Assembly: GCF_007827455.1 (NCBI RefSeq)
Contig: NZ_VISM01000001.1
Span: 2,716,001-2,780,000, forward strand
DNA length: 64,000 nucleotides
Reading direction: 5' to 3'
DNA from: Lutibacter sp. Hel_I_33_5
Lineage (GTDB): Bacteria; Bacteroidota; Bacteroidia; Flavobacteriales; Flavobacteriaceae
In this document: positions 1-10,800 of the stretch, piece after piece
Layout: every line of letters begins with the position of its first letter
Numbering within the stretch: position 1 is the stretch's first letter
Notes under the pieces: model-generated
The model's database searches: none
Seen by the model: the letters and a program-made list of their open reading frames with translations, nothing else
Told to the model about the DNA's origin: nothing
Translations under genes and position numbers: made by a program

Positions 1-1852
1 CTTCGCCAGCAAACATACGAGTTGGATCTTCACCAGTTCTTTTAAACGGATATAATCCAGCAGTATAAGGGAATTCTCCAGGAACATTTTCTTGTAAATT
101 CCAACGTAATAAATCTCCCCAAGCTTTATATTTTGGCAAGCTTACTTTTGGTATTTTGGTGTGCGATAAAGACTCACTATGCGTTTCTATATTAATTTCT
201 TTATCACGAACTTTAAACGAATAAATTAGATTTTTATATTTCTGAACTTTTTCATTCCAGTTTAAAATGATTTCCCAATTATAGGGATCAAGATTTAGTT
301 TTACCTTTTCAAATTGAGCTAATAAAAGCTTCAAAAACTCTTTGTCATCTTGAGCACAGTCGAAAGACAGAATCTCATCAGTATTTAAACCAGTTTTTGT
401 TAAAAAAGACTTCTCGACTGTGCTCGAAGTGACATCTGTTAACGATAATATTGTCTGATAAATACCATACAATTTTTGAGCAATGATAACTTGCTTATCA
501 ACTTTTTCATCATAATTCCTATTAGAATCAGCTATCTCTGATAAATAACGAACACGTTTAGGTGGAATTACAAATATCTTTTCAGACATTTTTTTGGTAA
601 TTTCTATATTCGATTTTAAATCTGTGCCAGTCTTTTCAACCAGTTTATCCATAATACGTTTGTATAACGTATTCATTCCTGGGTCGTTAAATTGTGAAGC
701 AATAGTTCCAAAAACAGGCATGTCATCCATATGAACATCCCATAAATTATTGTTACGCATGTATTGTTTTTTTACATCACGTATCGCATCTAAAGCACCA
801 CGTTTATCAAATTTATTAATGGCTACTAAATCTGCAAAATCTAGCATGTCAATCTTCTCTAACTGAGTTGCAGCACCAAATTCTGGAGTCATCACATATA
901 AAGAAGTATCTGAATGTTCAATAATTTCGGTATCTGATTGCCCAATTCCAGAAGTCTCTAAAATGATCAAATCAAACTCGGCAGCTTTTAAAACTTCGAT
1001 AGCTTCATTCACATATTTAGACAATGCTAAATTAGATTGACGTGTTGCTAATGAACGCATATAAACTCGAGAATTATTGATTGCATTCATTCTAATTCTA
1101 TCTCCTAAAAGTGCGCCACCCGTTTTTCTTTTTGATGGATCAACAGAAATTAAGCCTATTGTTTTATCAGGAAAATCAATTAAAAAACGACGAACTAATT
1201 CATCAACTAAAGAAGATTTTCCTGCGCCACCAGTTCCTGTAATTCCGAGAACTGGGGTGGAAGCCCCTTTTAATTTTCCCAAATGGGAAAAAAGCCTATC
1301 GAATTCTGTATGTTGATTTTCTGCAAAAGAAATTAATCTTGCTATTGTATTTGTATTTTTTTCTTTTAAAAAGTCTGCTATTTCCATCCCTTTGGGAAGG
1401 ATTAAGGATGGGCTTTTGAAGTCTGATTTTTTAACCAAATCATTTATCATTCCTTGTAAACCCAATTCACGACCATCATCTGGAGAATAAATTCTTGTAA
1501 TTCCATATTCCATTAATTCTTTAATCTCTTCAGGAAGAATTACACCGCCACCTCCGCCAAAAATTTTGATATGACCTGCACCTTTTTCTTGCAACAAATC
1601 ATACATGTATTTAAAATACTCATTATGACCACCTTGATAAGATGTCATTGCAATAGCATTTACATCTTCTTGAATGGCACAGTTTACCACTTCTTCAACA
1701 GATCTATCATGTCCTAAATGAATGACTTCTACACCTGTAGATTGTATAATTCTTCGCATAATATTGATGGCTGCATCGTGTCCGTCAAATAATGAAGCTG
1801 CTGTTACAATACGAACTTTATGTGTAGGTTTATAAGGTTGAATTTGTTTCAT
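1..1852 (-). CDS. icmF: Fused isobutyryl-/methylmalonyl-CoA mutase family protein IcmF (5' part, truncated by window edge)
   Basis: Only the first 617 codons lie in the window. The protein starts with a cobalamin-binding domain (about residues 10-140; DGHDAAIN block and a GGGG loop), then a MeaI-type G3E GTPase with P-loop [12 protein letters not shown] (about residues 210-220), a helical linker and the beginning of the mutase barrel, where the last visible residues read DPTRMFAGE. This order is that of IcmF, which couples a G-protein chaperone to a B12-dependent acyl-CoA mutase and interconverts isobutyryl- and n-butyryl-CoA or related acyl-CoAs in the cytoplasm. An in-frame TGA lies 12 bases upstream of the ATG, fixing the start. 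Residues about 473-504, in the linker, are encoded by an inverted-repeat element (see 343-434). Substrate specificity cannot be judged because the active-site barrel is outside the window. Confidence 0.9.
   Translation of the reverse strand, partial: MKQIQPYKPTHKVRIVTAASLFDGHDAAINIMRRIIQSTGVEVIHLGHDRSVEEVVNCAIQEDVNAIAMTSYQGGHNEYFKYMYDLLQEKGAGHIKIFGGGGGVILPEEIKELMEYGITRIYSPDDGRELGLQGMINDLVKKSDFKSPSLILPKGMEIADFLKEKNTNTIARLISFAENQHTEFDRLFSHLGKLKGASTPVLGITGTGGAGKSSLVDELVRRFLIDFPDKTIGLISVDPSKRKTGGALLGDRIRMNAINNSRVYMRSLATRQSNLALSKYVNEAIEVLKAAEFDLIILETSGIGQSDTEIIEHSDTSLYVMTPEFGAATQLEKIDMLDFADLVAINKFDKRGALDAIRDVKKQYMRNNNLWDVHMDDMPVFGTIASQFNDPGMNTLYKRIMDKLVEKTGTDLKSNIEITKKMSEKIFVIPPKRVRYLSEIADSNRNYDEKVDKQVIIAQKLYGIYQTILSLTDVTSSTVEKSFLTKTGLNTDEILSFDCAQDDKEFLKLLLAQFEKVKLNLDPYNWEIILNWNEKVQKYKNLIYSFKVRDKEINIETHSESLSHTKIPKVSLPKYKAWGDLLRWNLQENVPGEFPYTAGLYPFKRTGEDPTRMFAGE
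343..434. repeat. Palindromic REP-like element inside the icmF reading frame
   Basis: Two arms, TGTCATCTTGAGCACAGTCG at 343-362 and its imperfect reverse complement around 410-434 (core CGACTGTGCTCGAAGTGACA), flank a 45-base AT-rich centre. The CGACTGTGCTC core resembles extragenic palindromes I recall from flavobacterial genomes. Here it is translated as part of the IcmF linker without breaking the frame. Confidence 0.7.
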
Positions 1853-1922
1853 TCGTAATAAATCAAGTGTTTTGAGGTTGCAATTTACGAAATTATCAAT
1901 AAAAAAACGATTTTACTGATAA

Positions 1923-2264
1923 TTATAAATAAGAAAAAAATGCCCAAGTTTTTCTTTTTTTAACATATTCGAGATTTTTTTCATGTTGATACGCTTCTCT
2001 TTCAAAACTTAAATTTTTATACGCAATATATCCGTTTTGATATTTCATATATTTTATAATCCATTCGATTCCGTAAAAAAGATAAAAGAAGATGATTAAT
2101 AATTCGAGTTGTTGTTTTAAATGAATTTTTTCATGGTTGATTAGAATTATATCTTCTTTTAAATCTTTTCGTTTTAAAAAGATAAAAGGGAAAATTGTGA
2201 TTCCAGTAAATCCTTTTGGAACCATAAATTTAGAAATAAATATCATCAGTATAAAAATAGACAA
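1923..2264 (-). CDS. Small conserved membrane protein with HExxH motif (M56-like remnant or mini-peptidase)
   Basis: A 113-residue protein with a hydrophobic N-terminus, the motif HEKIHLKQQ at about residues 44-52, a hydrophobic segment (LLIIFFYLFYGIEW) and then FEREAYQHE. HExxH followed by a downstream glutamate is the zinc-ligand arrangement of M48/M56 membrane peptidases, but this protein is far shorter than BlaR1-type M56 proteins. Similar short proteins with an ITIFPFIFL segment seem common in Bacteroidota, from memory. It is monocistronic, between icmF and hutU. Peptidase activity is inference only; the start could be one of several ATG codons near the N-terminus. Confidence 0.6.
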   Translation of the reverse strand: MSIFILMIFISKFMVPKGFTGITIFPFIFLKRKDLKEDIILINHEKIHLKQQLELLIIFFYLFYGIEWIIKYMKYQNGYIAYKNLSFEREAYQHEKNLEYVKKRKTWAFFSYL

Positions 2265-2337
2265 ATATCAGTCCAATTTAAATATATTTGTAGAAACTTC
2301 ATTAAAATGGATTTTATAACATTAAAATATAAAAAAA

Positions 2338-2381
2338 GGATTGAAGCTCAATATCACAGAGCAGATATCCGCTATCCATAG
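2338..2381. repeat. Imperfect inverted-repeat segment upstream of hutU
   Basis: The noncoding stretch holds GGATTGAAGCTCAATATC followed by the near-palindrome GCAGATATCCGC (2361-2372) and GCTATCC. It resembles GGATTGAAGC...GGATAGCGG-type intergenic repeats of flavobacteria as I remember them; the match is loose. Confidence 0.3.
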
Positions 2382-2444
2382 TTTTTGTCATTGATAGTGA
2401 TTTTTTAATCAGTTTTTAATTTAATAAAATTAAAATTTAATAAA

Positions 2445-4439
2445 ATGACATTTAAAGAACAAATACAAGAAGGAATTCCAACAGTTTTACCCGCTATAAA
2501 AAAGTATGATTTAGAAATTAATCATGCGCCGAAAAGAAAAGATATTTTAACTTCTGAAGAGAAGAAATTAGCATTAAAAAACGCGTTGCGTTATTTTGAT
2601 AAAGAACATCATCAAGTGTTATTATCAGAATTTACTGAAGAATTAGAAAAATATGGTCGAATCTATATGTACAGATTTAGACCAGATTATAAAATGTTTG
2701 CAAGAGATATTTCTGAATACCCAGGTAAGTCTGAGCAAGCAAAGTCTATCATGCTCATGATTCAGAATAATTTGGATTATGCTGTGGCACAACATCCTCA
2801 TGAATTAATTACTTATGGTGGAAATGGTGCTGTTTTTTCTAATTGGGCACAATATTTATTGACTATGAAATATTTATCAGAAATGACTGATAAACAAACA
2901 TTAACAATGTATTCTGGTCATCCAATGGGGTTATTCCCTTCTAATAAAAATGCGCCAAGAGTTGTGGTTACTAATGGAATGATGATTCCTAATTATTCCA
3001 AACCAGATGATTGGGAGAAATTTAATGCATTAGGGGTTACCCAATATGGACAAATGACGGCAGGAAGTTACATGTATATTGGTCCTCAGGGAATTGTGCA
3101 TGGAACAACAATTACTGTGTTAAATGGATTTAGAAAAATAAAAAAAGAACCTAAAGGAAATCTTTTTGTTACTTCTGGTTTAGGCGGAATGTCTGGTGCA
3201 CAACCCAAAGCTGGTAATATTGCTGGTTGTATTACTGTTTGTGCAGAGGTAAACCCAAAAATTACTCAAGTTCGTTTAGACCAAGGTTGGATTGATGAAA
3301 AAATCACTGATTTAGACGAATTAGTTGCTCGCGTAAAAAAAGCAAAGTCAATTAAAGAAAGAGTTTCAATCGCTTATTTAGGTAATATTGTTGATGTCTG
3401 GGAAAAGTTTGATGTAGAAAATATTCATATCGATTTAGGATCAGACCAAACTTCTTTGCACAATCCTTGGGCAGGAGGTTATTATCCTGCTGATATTTCT
3501 TTTGAAGCTGCCAACGAAATGATGGCGAATCAACCAGAACTTTTTAAAGAAAAAGTACAAGAAACGTTAAGAAGACATGCGAAAGCAATAAATAAACATA
3601 CAGAAAAAGGGACTTACTTTTTCGATTATGGAAATGCTTTTTTATTAGAAGCAAGTAGGGCAGGAGCAGATGTTATGAATCCGAATCCTACAATTGGAAG
3701 AGAATTTAAATATCCTAGTTATGTTCAGGATATTATGGGACCTATGTGTTTCGATTATGGTTTTGGACCTTTTAGATGGGTTTGCACTTCTGGAAAACCA
3801 GAAGATTTAGCAATAACTGATGCGATTGCTTGTAACGTGTTAGAAAAGATAAAAGAAAATTCACCGATTGAAATTCAGCAACAAATGGCTGATAATATCA
3901 AATGGATACAAGGTGCACAAGAGAATAAATTAGTAGTTGGATCACAAGCACGTATTTTATATGCTGATGCTGAAGGACGAATGAAAATTGCAAAAGCGTT
4001 TAATAAAGCGATTAAAAAAGGTGAGATTGGTGCTGTTGTGTTAGGAAGAGATCATCATGATGTTTCTGGTACAGATTCACCATATAGAGAAACATCAAAT
4101 ATCTATGATGGTTCTAGGTTTACAGCTGATATGGCGATCCAAAATGTGATTGGTGATAGTTTTAGAGGAGCTACTTGGGTTTCTATTCATAATGGAGGTG
4201 GAGTAGGCTGGGGAGAAGTGATAAATGGTGGTTTTGGCATGCTTCTTGATGGTTCTAAGCAGGCATCAAAGCGATTAAAATCAATGCTTTTCTGGGATGT
4301 TAATAACGGAATAGCAAGGCGTAGTTGGGCAAGAAATAATGAAGCTGTTTTTGCAATTAAACGCGCAATGGAAACAGAGAAAAAATTAAAGGTTACGCTA
4401 CCTAATATTGTGGATGATGCATTGTTTAACAATAATTAA
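2445..4439 (+). CDS. hutU: Urocanate hydratase (urocanase)
   Basis: Converts urocanate to 4-imidazolone-5-propionate, the second step of histidine degradation, using tightly bound NAD+ as electrophile; cytoplasmic. The 664-residue protein carries the family blocks YGGNGAVFSNWAQY (about residue 125), SGHPMGLFPS, QMTAGSYMYIGPQGIVHGTT, TSGLGGMSGAQPKA (nucleotide-binding region), and GPMCFDYGFGPFRWVCTSG near residues 430-450 with the conserved cysteine. The length fits the long form (about 660-680 residues, as in animals and Bacteroidota) rather than the roughly 557-residue proteobacterial enzyme. No hutH, hutI or hutG lies nearby, so the rest of the pathway must be encoded elsewhere. A possible -7 box (TATATTTG, 2283-2290) lies 155 bases upstream. 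Confidence 0.97.
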   Translation: MTFKEQIQEGIPTVLPAIKKYDLEINHAPKRKDILTSEEKKLALKNALRYFDKEHHQVLLSEFTEELEKYGRIYMYRFRPDYKMFARDISEYPGKSEQAKSIMLMIQNNLDYAVAQHPHELITYGGNGAVFSNWAQYLLTMKYLSEMTDKQTLTMYSGHPMGLFPSNKNAPRVVVTNGMMIPNYSKPDDWEKFNALGVTQYGQMTAGSYMYIGPQGIVHGTTITVLNGFRKIKKEPKGNLFVTSGLGGMSGAQPKAGNIAGCITVCAEVNPKITQVRLDQGWIDEKITDLDELVARVKKAKSIKERVSIAYLGNIVDVWEKFDVENIHIDLGSDQTSLHNPWAGGYYPADISFEAANEMMANQPELFKEKVQETLRRHAKAINKHTEKGTYFFDYGNAFLLEASRAGADVMNPNPTIGREFKYPSYVQDIMGPMCFDYGFGPFRWVCTSGKPEDLAITDAIACNVLEKIKENSPIEIQQQMADNIKWIQGAQENKLVVGSQARILYADAEGRMKIAKAFNKAIKKGEIGAVVLGRDHHDVSGTDSPYRETSNIYDGSRFTADMAIQNVIGDSFRGATWVSIHNGGGVGWGEVINGGFGMLLDGSKQASKRLKSMLFWDVNNGIARRSWARNNEAVFAIKRAMETEKKLKVTLPNIVDDALFNNN

Positions 4440-4450
4440 AATCCAAAGAA

Positions 4451-4999
4451 ATGAAACGTAAACATTTACTTTTTTTACCCATACTAAGTTTGTTGGTAGC
4501 TTCTTGTAGTACTGTAAAAGTTGCTACAGATTATGATACCAAAGCAGATTTTACAAAACATAAAACATTCGCTTTTTATAAAAAAGGCATTGATAAAGCA
4601 AAAATTTCTGATTTAGATAAACGTAGAGTAATGCGTGCAGTTGAATCGGAATTAATTGCAAAAGGATTGCAAAAATCTGAAAATCCAGATATTTTGGTAA
4701 ATATTTTTACAAAATCGAGAGATAGAGTAAATGTCAGGCAAAATAATTTTGGATATGGTTTTGGCTGGGGATGGAATCCATGGATGTGGAACGGAATGAA
4801 TAATAATGTTAATGTTTCTCAATACACAGAAGGAACTTTATTTATCGATTTAATTGATAAAGAAAAGAAACAACTTGTATGGCAAGGTATTGGTACCGGT
4901 GCTTTATTAATGAGAAGCGCAGAGAAAAAAGAAATAAGAATAAAACAATTTGTTGGTGAGATTATGAAGAAATATCCACCAGAAAAACATAAAGATTAA
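4451..4999 (+). CDS. DUF4136 domain lipoprotein
   Basis: A 182-residue predicted lipoprotein: the signal peptide ends in a lipobox (LVASC, Cys19), so it should be anchored in a membrane facing the periplasm or outer surface. The body matches the DUF4136 pattern: an N-terminal strand region VATDYDTKADFTKHKTFAFY, a helix with RRVMRAVESELIAKGLQ, and a C-terminal helix resembling VGEIMKKYPP. A Gly/Trp/Asn-rich patch (about residues 97-118) lies in the middle. It begins 11 bases after hutU and may be cotranscribed, but no functional link to histidine degradation is evident. Function unknown. A strong terminator follows at 5025-5071. Confidence 0.85.
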   Translation: MKRKHLLFLPILSLLVASCSTVKVATDYDTKADFTKHKTFAFYKKGIDKAKISDLDKRRVMRAVESELIAKGLQKSENPDILVNIFTKSRDRVNVRQNNFGYGFGWGWNPWMWNGMNNNVNVSQYTEGTLFIDLIDKEKKQLVWQGIGTGALLMRSAEKKEIRIKQFVGEIMKKYPPEKHKD

Positions 5000-5024
5000 T
5001 TGTTGATTTATTAAAATCAGATTG

Positions 5025-5253
<229 letters not shown>

Positions 5254-5263
5254 TAAGTAAATA

Positions 5264-5974
5264 ATGATAAAAAGAATTTTAGTTTTAGCAGTGGCAATTA
5301 CATTTTCTGGATGTGCTGAATTACAAAAAGTGGTAAATACAGTATCACAAAGTGGTGTATTAAGTCAGGCACAAATTGGTAATGGATTGCGTCAAGCATT
5401 AGATAATGGAATTAAAAATCAGGTTTCTAAATTAACCGCAGCGGATGGTTTTTACAAAAATGAATTAGTAAAAATCTTATTGCCTAAAGAATTACAAGCT
5501 GTAAACGATGGTTTACGTAAAATTGGATTGGGTTCTGTTGCTAATGAAGGTATTAAAGCATTGAACAGAGCAGCAGAAGATGCGGTAAAAACGGCGACAC
5601 CAATTTTTGTAAATGCGGTAAAAGATATTACGTTTGCTGATGCTAAAAATATATTATTAGGAGAACAAAATGCTGCTACTTCTTATTTATTGTCAAAAAC
5701 TAATTCAGCTTTATACAATAAGTTTAATCCAGTAATTAAGAATTCTTTTGGTAAAGTAGGAGCAGATAAAATTTGGTCTGATTTAATTAATAAATATAAT
5801 CGCATACCTTTTGTAAATAAAGTAAATCCAGACTTAACTGATTATGTAACTACCCAAGCATTAAAAGGTGTTTTTACTATGATAGAAGTAGAAGAAAAAG
5901 GGATTAGACAGAAAGTAGGTTTACGTAACACTGCATTGTTAAAACAAGTTTTTGCACTTCAAGATAATCGTTAA
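5264..5974 (+). CDS. DUF4197 domain lipoprotein
   Basis: A 236-residue protein with a short signal sequence and lipobox (TFSGC, Cys17). The mature part is mostly helical and matches the DUF4197 family: ALDNGIKNQVSKLTAADGFY, KILLPKELQAVNDGLRKIGLG, ITFADAKNILLGEQNAATSYL and a C-terminal GVFTMIEVEEKGIR. No catalytic motif is seen; the family is of unknown function and is expected to be periplasmic, membrane-anchored. It follows the DUF5522-like gene by 10 bases. Confidence 0.85.
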   Translation: MIKRILVLAVAITFSGCAELQKVVNTVSQSGVLSQAQIGNGLRQALDNGIKNQVSKLTAADGFYKNELVKILLPKELQAVNDGLRKIGLGSVANEGIKALNRAAEDAVKTATPIFVNAVKDITFADAKNILLGEQNAATSYLLSKTNSALYNKFNPVIKNSFGKVGADKIWSDLINKYNRIPFVNKVNPDLTDYVTTQALKGVFTMIEVEEKGIRQKVGLRNTALLKQVFALQDNR

Positions 5975-6022
5975 AATAATTAACATAATTAAGTTAAAAT
6001 TCACTTAAATAAGAGTAAACTA

Positions 6023-6043
6023 TTATCGGGAGATACCTAGTTA
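6023..6043 (+). promoter_or_regulatory. Candidate operator motif upstream of AraC-type regulator
   Basis: TTATCGG, 8 bases, TAGTTA. The same two half-motifs, with a 6-base gap, occur upstream of susC at 7619-7637, suggesting a shared regulator site. Inference from two sites only. Confidence 0.3.
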
Positions 6044-6103
6044 ACGCTATTTTAACAAAAAATAACGTAAATTAGTAATTGGAATTTAAGTTTAACCAAG
6101 CTT

Positions 6104-7603
6104 ATGAAGTCAATTAAAGTTTCCTTACTATTTTTATTAATATGCTGTTTTTTTAACAGTAAGAATTTTTATGCCTTCAATTTTGAAGAACGTAATCCAA
6201 TAGCTACAGATAGTTTATTTATTGATAATCCTAATTTAAAAAAAGCAGCTTCCATTATAAAATGGCAAAAAGAGAATAGTTCTAAAAACTATACCGAAAA
6301 CGAATTAAAAAACATTTCAATCTCTTATGCGCTTTTAAATAATAAAACTGAATCATTATTTTATTTAGAAAAATATATAAAGCAATATTATGATGTTTCA
6401 ATCTTAGAAGAAAGTAATTTAAAAAATATAAAATCTTCAGAAGGGTATATCAACTTAGAAAAAAAATATAAGCCAGGAATTAATGGTTGGATTTTGTTTT
6501 TCTTCTCAACAGGTTTAATAGGATTGTTTTTGTCAGTGCTCATAAATCTTAGAAAGAAAGGAGATGTAATTGGAAACCTATTAATTAGTGTTTTTGTATT
6601 ATTTCACTCTATTTTTATTATTCATCTATGTTTGTTCTTATCAAATTATAGTTTTAATTTCCCCCACACACTATATATATCTACTTCTTTTTCTTTTTTA
6701 TATGGGCCACTATTATATTTTTACTTTATAAGAATATCTAGAAAGCACAAATTTAGACTGATAGATGGTTTGCATTTAATACCTTCTTTGCTATTGTTTT
6801 TATATTTCTTACCAATCTACTTATTGCCAGGTAGCGAAAAATTACACTTACTTTATAATAGAGATGAAGTGTTACATACTACTTTAATTTCTGTAGTTAT
6901 TTTAAAATGTATTTCATTAATTGGTTATGCTTTTTTAATATTTAAAGTATATAGAAAAGTAAAAAGTAAAGAACAAAAACCTCATCAGAATATATTGAAC
7001 TGGCAAAGAAATATGATGAGTCTTAACTTCTTATATGTGCTATTTTACATTATTTATGGTGCTGCTTTAATGAAGATTGTTACCTCTAATACGTTAATTT
7101 ATCCTCAGATTTTTGCCATGTCTTTCATTATTTTATATGTTGGGTATACCGCGTATGTTCAGCCAAAAGTATTTAGCAAAAAATATCTTTTTAATAATTT
7201 TACGATTACTAAGTATAAAAAATCAGGATTAACAACAACTTTTTCTAATGAATTAAAAGAAGAATTAATAAGATTGTTGGAAGAAGAAAAGGTTTTTAGG
7301 CAAAGTAATTTAAACTTAGAATTATTAGCAGAGAAATTGGGAACTACAAGACATAATATCTCGCAAGTTATTAATGAGCATTTTCATGTTAATTATTTTA
7401 ATTTAATTAATAAGTATAGAGTTAATGAAGCCATTGAAATATTAAAAAATGATTATAATAATAATCTAAATATTATTGATGTTGCCTACGATGTAGGATT
7501 TAATAACAAAGTAACTTTTAATAAAGCTTTTAAAGCTGAGAAAAACACGACTCCAAGTAACTACTTAAAAAACCTTGACAATCTAAGGCTTTCTAGAGCG
7601 TAA
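6104..7603 (+). CDS. Membrane-anchored AraC-family transcriptional regulator
   Basis: A 499-residue protein with three parts: an N-terminal exported segment (signal-like MKSIKVSLLFLLICCFF, then about residues 25-125), a multi-spanning membrane region (about residues 130-350, with roughly seven hydrophobic segments) and a C-terminal AraC-type DNA-binding domain (about 380-490) with two helix-turn-helix units (NLELLAEKLGTTRHNISQVI and IIDVAYDVGFNNKVTFNKAF). Membrane-bound AraC-like regulators of this form are frequent in flavobacteria. It lies directly upstream of susC/susD in the same direction and probably senses a signal in the envelope to control that locus. The shared TTATCGG/TAGTTA motif suggests autoregulation. 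Confidence 0.85.
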   Translation: MKSIKVSLLFLLICCFFNSKNFYAFNFEERNPIATDSLFIDNPNLKKAASIIKWQKENSSKNYTENELKNISISYALLNNKTESLFYLEKYIKQYYDVSILEESNLKNIKSSEGYINLEKKYKPGINGWILFFFSTGLIGLFLSVLINLRKKGDVIGNLLISVFVLFHSIFIIHLCLFLSNYSFNFPHTLYISTSFSFLYGPLLYFYFIRISRKHKFRLIDGLHLIPSLLLFLYFLPIYLLPGSEKLHLLYNRDEVLHTTLISVVILKCISLIGYAFLIFKVYRKVKSKEQKPHQNILNWQRNMMSLNFLYVLFYIIYGAALMKIVTSNTLIYPQIFAMSFIILYVGYTAYVQPKVFSKKYLFNNFTITKYKKSGLTTTFSNELKEELIRLLEEEKVFRQSNLNLELLAEKLGTTRHNISQVINEHFHVNYFNLINKYRVNEAIEILKNDYNNNLNIIDVAYDVGFNNKVTFNKAFKAEKNTTPSNYLKNLDNLRLSRA

Positions 7604-7618
7604 AAATTAAGTAAATAT

Positions 7619-7637
7619 TTATCGGAAAAGGTAGTTA
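7619..7637 (+). promoter_or_regulatory. Candidate operator motif upstream of susC
   Basis: TTATCGG, 6 bases, TAGTTA, as upstream of the AraC-type regulator. An imperfect palindrome TTATGGG-ATTTAA-CCCTATAA follows at about 7637-7657. No clear TTG/TANNTTTG promoter pair was found in the 226-base gap before susC. Confidence 0.3.
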
Positions 7638-7829
7638 TTATGGGATTTAACCCTATAAACTAATTAAAGCGGTTGATTTGAATTGTATTTGAATCAATTA
7701 AGCTGGTTATTATTTTAATTCACTTTATATTCCATTAAACTTTGACTTCATTCATAAGGCGTTTTTTATAATGCCAGCTTTTATTCAATTACACAACTTA
7801 ATTCAAATGTTTAATTAAAAAAGTAATTT

Positions 7830-10800
7830 ATGAAAGTAAAATTTTTTCTATTACTGATGATTTTGTTTATAAATGCATCAGTATTAGCGCAAGAAAAGAC
7901 TATATCTGGAACCGTAACAGATAAGTCAGAACCTTTACCTGGTGTTAGTGTACTAATTAAAGGTACTAATCAAGGAACAGAAACAGATTTTGATGGAAAA
8001 TATCAGATCAACGCAAAAAATGGCGATATCCTTGTTTTTAGATATCTAAGTTTTAATACCGTAGAAAGAACTGTAGGGTTATCAAGTAGTATTAATGTTT
8101 CAATGACTGAAAATAATACAGTTCTAGACGAAATTGTTGTTGTAGGATATGGTACACAAAGCAAAAGAAAATTAACCGATAATGTAGTTAAATTAAGTTC
8201 TAAAGATATTGATGGCATTCCTACACCCAATGTTTTTAACACAATTTCTGGTAAAGCTGCAGGTGTACAAGTGAATCAAACTAATGGTAAAGTAGAAGGA
8301 GGGCTTAATTTTAGAATTAGAGGTCAATCAAGTATTTCTGCAGGTACAAATCCTTTATTTGTGCTAGATGGTATTCCTTTAATTAGTGACGATGAATCTA
8401 ATAATGGTGCACCAACAAATCCATTATTAACTTTAAGTCCAAATGAAATTGAATCTATAGATATTTTAAAAGATGCATCATCTGCAGCAATTTATGGAGC
8501 AAGAGGTGCAAATGGTGTTGTAATAATTACAACTAAACAGGGTAAATCTGGAAAAGCAAAACTTAATGTTAATTTATCTAATGGTTTTAGTTCTCCAGCA
8601 GGTAGTAGAGATTGGTTAAATGCAGATCAATATATAGAATTGTTTACAGAAGCAGCTGCAAATGGCTTGGCTTTTGGTGGTTGGCCTGGACCAGGTTTTG
8701 TTGAAGGCAGGTTTGATAGGTATTCTAATGGAACATGGAAAGAAAGAACCTACGACACAGATTGGGAAAGTCTAGCGTTGGTTAAAGGACATACTAGAGA
8801 CTATGATTTTTCATTATCTGGAGGTAATGCAAAAACTACTTATTTTTTCTCTGGAGCATACAATGATACTAAAGGTATAGTAAGAGGTAATGAATTAAAT
8901 AGAGTAAATGCTCGTTTAAACATTAAACATCAACTTTCTAAAAGGTTATCTACAGGAATGAATATGTCATTCTCAATAACAAATATTGATAGAATTGCTA
9001 ATGATAATGCATTTGTTACACCATTACAAGCAATTGCACAATCGCCAATATCTCCGGCATTTGTAGATGGAGAGCCATTTGCAGGAACTGTGTATGCAAA
9101 TTTCCTATTACAAGATAAACACTCATTTTTTAATACAAAAATTAGAAGAGTGACAGGTAAAGTATTTGGAAAACTAGAAATTCTACCAGAATTATCTTTT
9201 AATTCTGATTTAGCATATGATTTATATGATCAAACTGAAAATAGTTTTACTGGTAGATTAGCACCATTCCAATCAACAAATGGACAAGCTTTTGCTTCTG
9301 ATGTTTTAACAGAGAACTTTATCTATAGTAACTATTTTACTTTTAATAAAGAATTTGGTGTTGATAATGATTTAAGTGTTGTAGGAGGAATGGAATTAAC
9401 AAAAAGTAGAAGGCGTTTTAGTAGTGTTACTGGAACTCAATTCCCAACAGATGATTTTCAAACAATTAATAGTGCGGCAGAAATTACTGTAGGTCAAGGT
9501 AGTTTAACAGCCTATTCTTTTGTTGGATATTTCTTAAGAGCAACTTTTTCGTTAAAAGATCGATATTTCTTAAAAGCAAGTATAAGAAGAGATGGTTCTT
9601 CTAGGTTTGGTAAGGATAGTAGATTTGGAACTTTCCCCGCGGTTTCTGCTGGTTGGATTGTTTCTAATGAAGATTTTTTAGCTAATAATGATATTGTGTC
9701 ATTTTTAAAATTAAGAGCAAGTTGGGGTAGAGTTGGAAATGCAGAAATTGGAAACTTTCCATCAAGAGGACTTTTTCAAGGAGTATCATATAATCAAAAG
9801 CCAGGTTTAGCGCCAACACAACCTTCTAATAAAGAATTAAGTTGGGAGTCTTCAGAACAAACTGATGTTGCATTAGAGTTTGGTTTTTTAGATGGAAGAA
9901 TATCTGGGGAAGTTGCATATTATGAAAAAAATACAGATGATTTATTACTAAATGTGCCATTACCAGGAAGTTCTGGTGTACCAGATGTTTTGGGATTGCC
10001 AGGAGGAATAAATAAAAATATTGGAGAAATAACAAACAAAGGTTTAGAATTTACCTTACAGACTAAGAATATTCAAACAGAAAATTTTAGTTGGTCAACT
10101 AATTTAAATTTAGGACAGAATAATAATAAAATAAAATCTCTACCTAATAAAAATGACATTATAGCAGGGCAAAATATTTTAAGAGAAGGAGAAGTAATTA
10201 ATGCATTTTATTTAATAGAATATGCAGGAGTTGATTCTACTAATGGAGATGCTTTGTATTATAAAAATACAGATACTAATGGTGTGTTAGATAAATCTAC
10301 CACAAATGACCCGAATTTGGCAAGTAGAATTGTTACAGGTAACCCTTTCCCTACATTAGTAGGAGGGTTAACTAATACATTAACGTATAAGAAATTTGAT
10401 TTAAATTTCACTTTACAAGGAGAATGGGGTGCAAGTATTTATAATGGAGCAGGTCGTTTTCAATCTACAAGTGCTTCTTGGTTTGATAATCAGACAGTAG
10501 ATCAATTAAATAGATGGCAAAAACCTGGAGATATCACAGATGTGCCTCAAGCTAGATTAGGATATACAAATGGTGCAGGTCATTCAACAAGATTTTTGCA
10601 AGAGTCCGATTTTATTAGGCTTAGAAATGTCACTTTAGGATATAATATTCCTAAAAGTTTAACACAGAAATCAGGTATACAAAACATCAGATTATATTTA
10701 AGTGGATTTAATTTATTGACAATTACAGATTATGATGGTTATGATCCAGAAACAAGAAGTGATGCAGGTGGAGTTGGACAGATATTTTATTCTGCACCAG

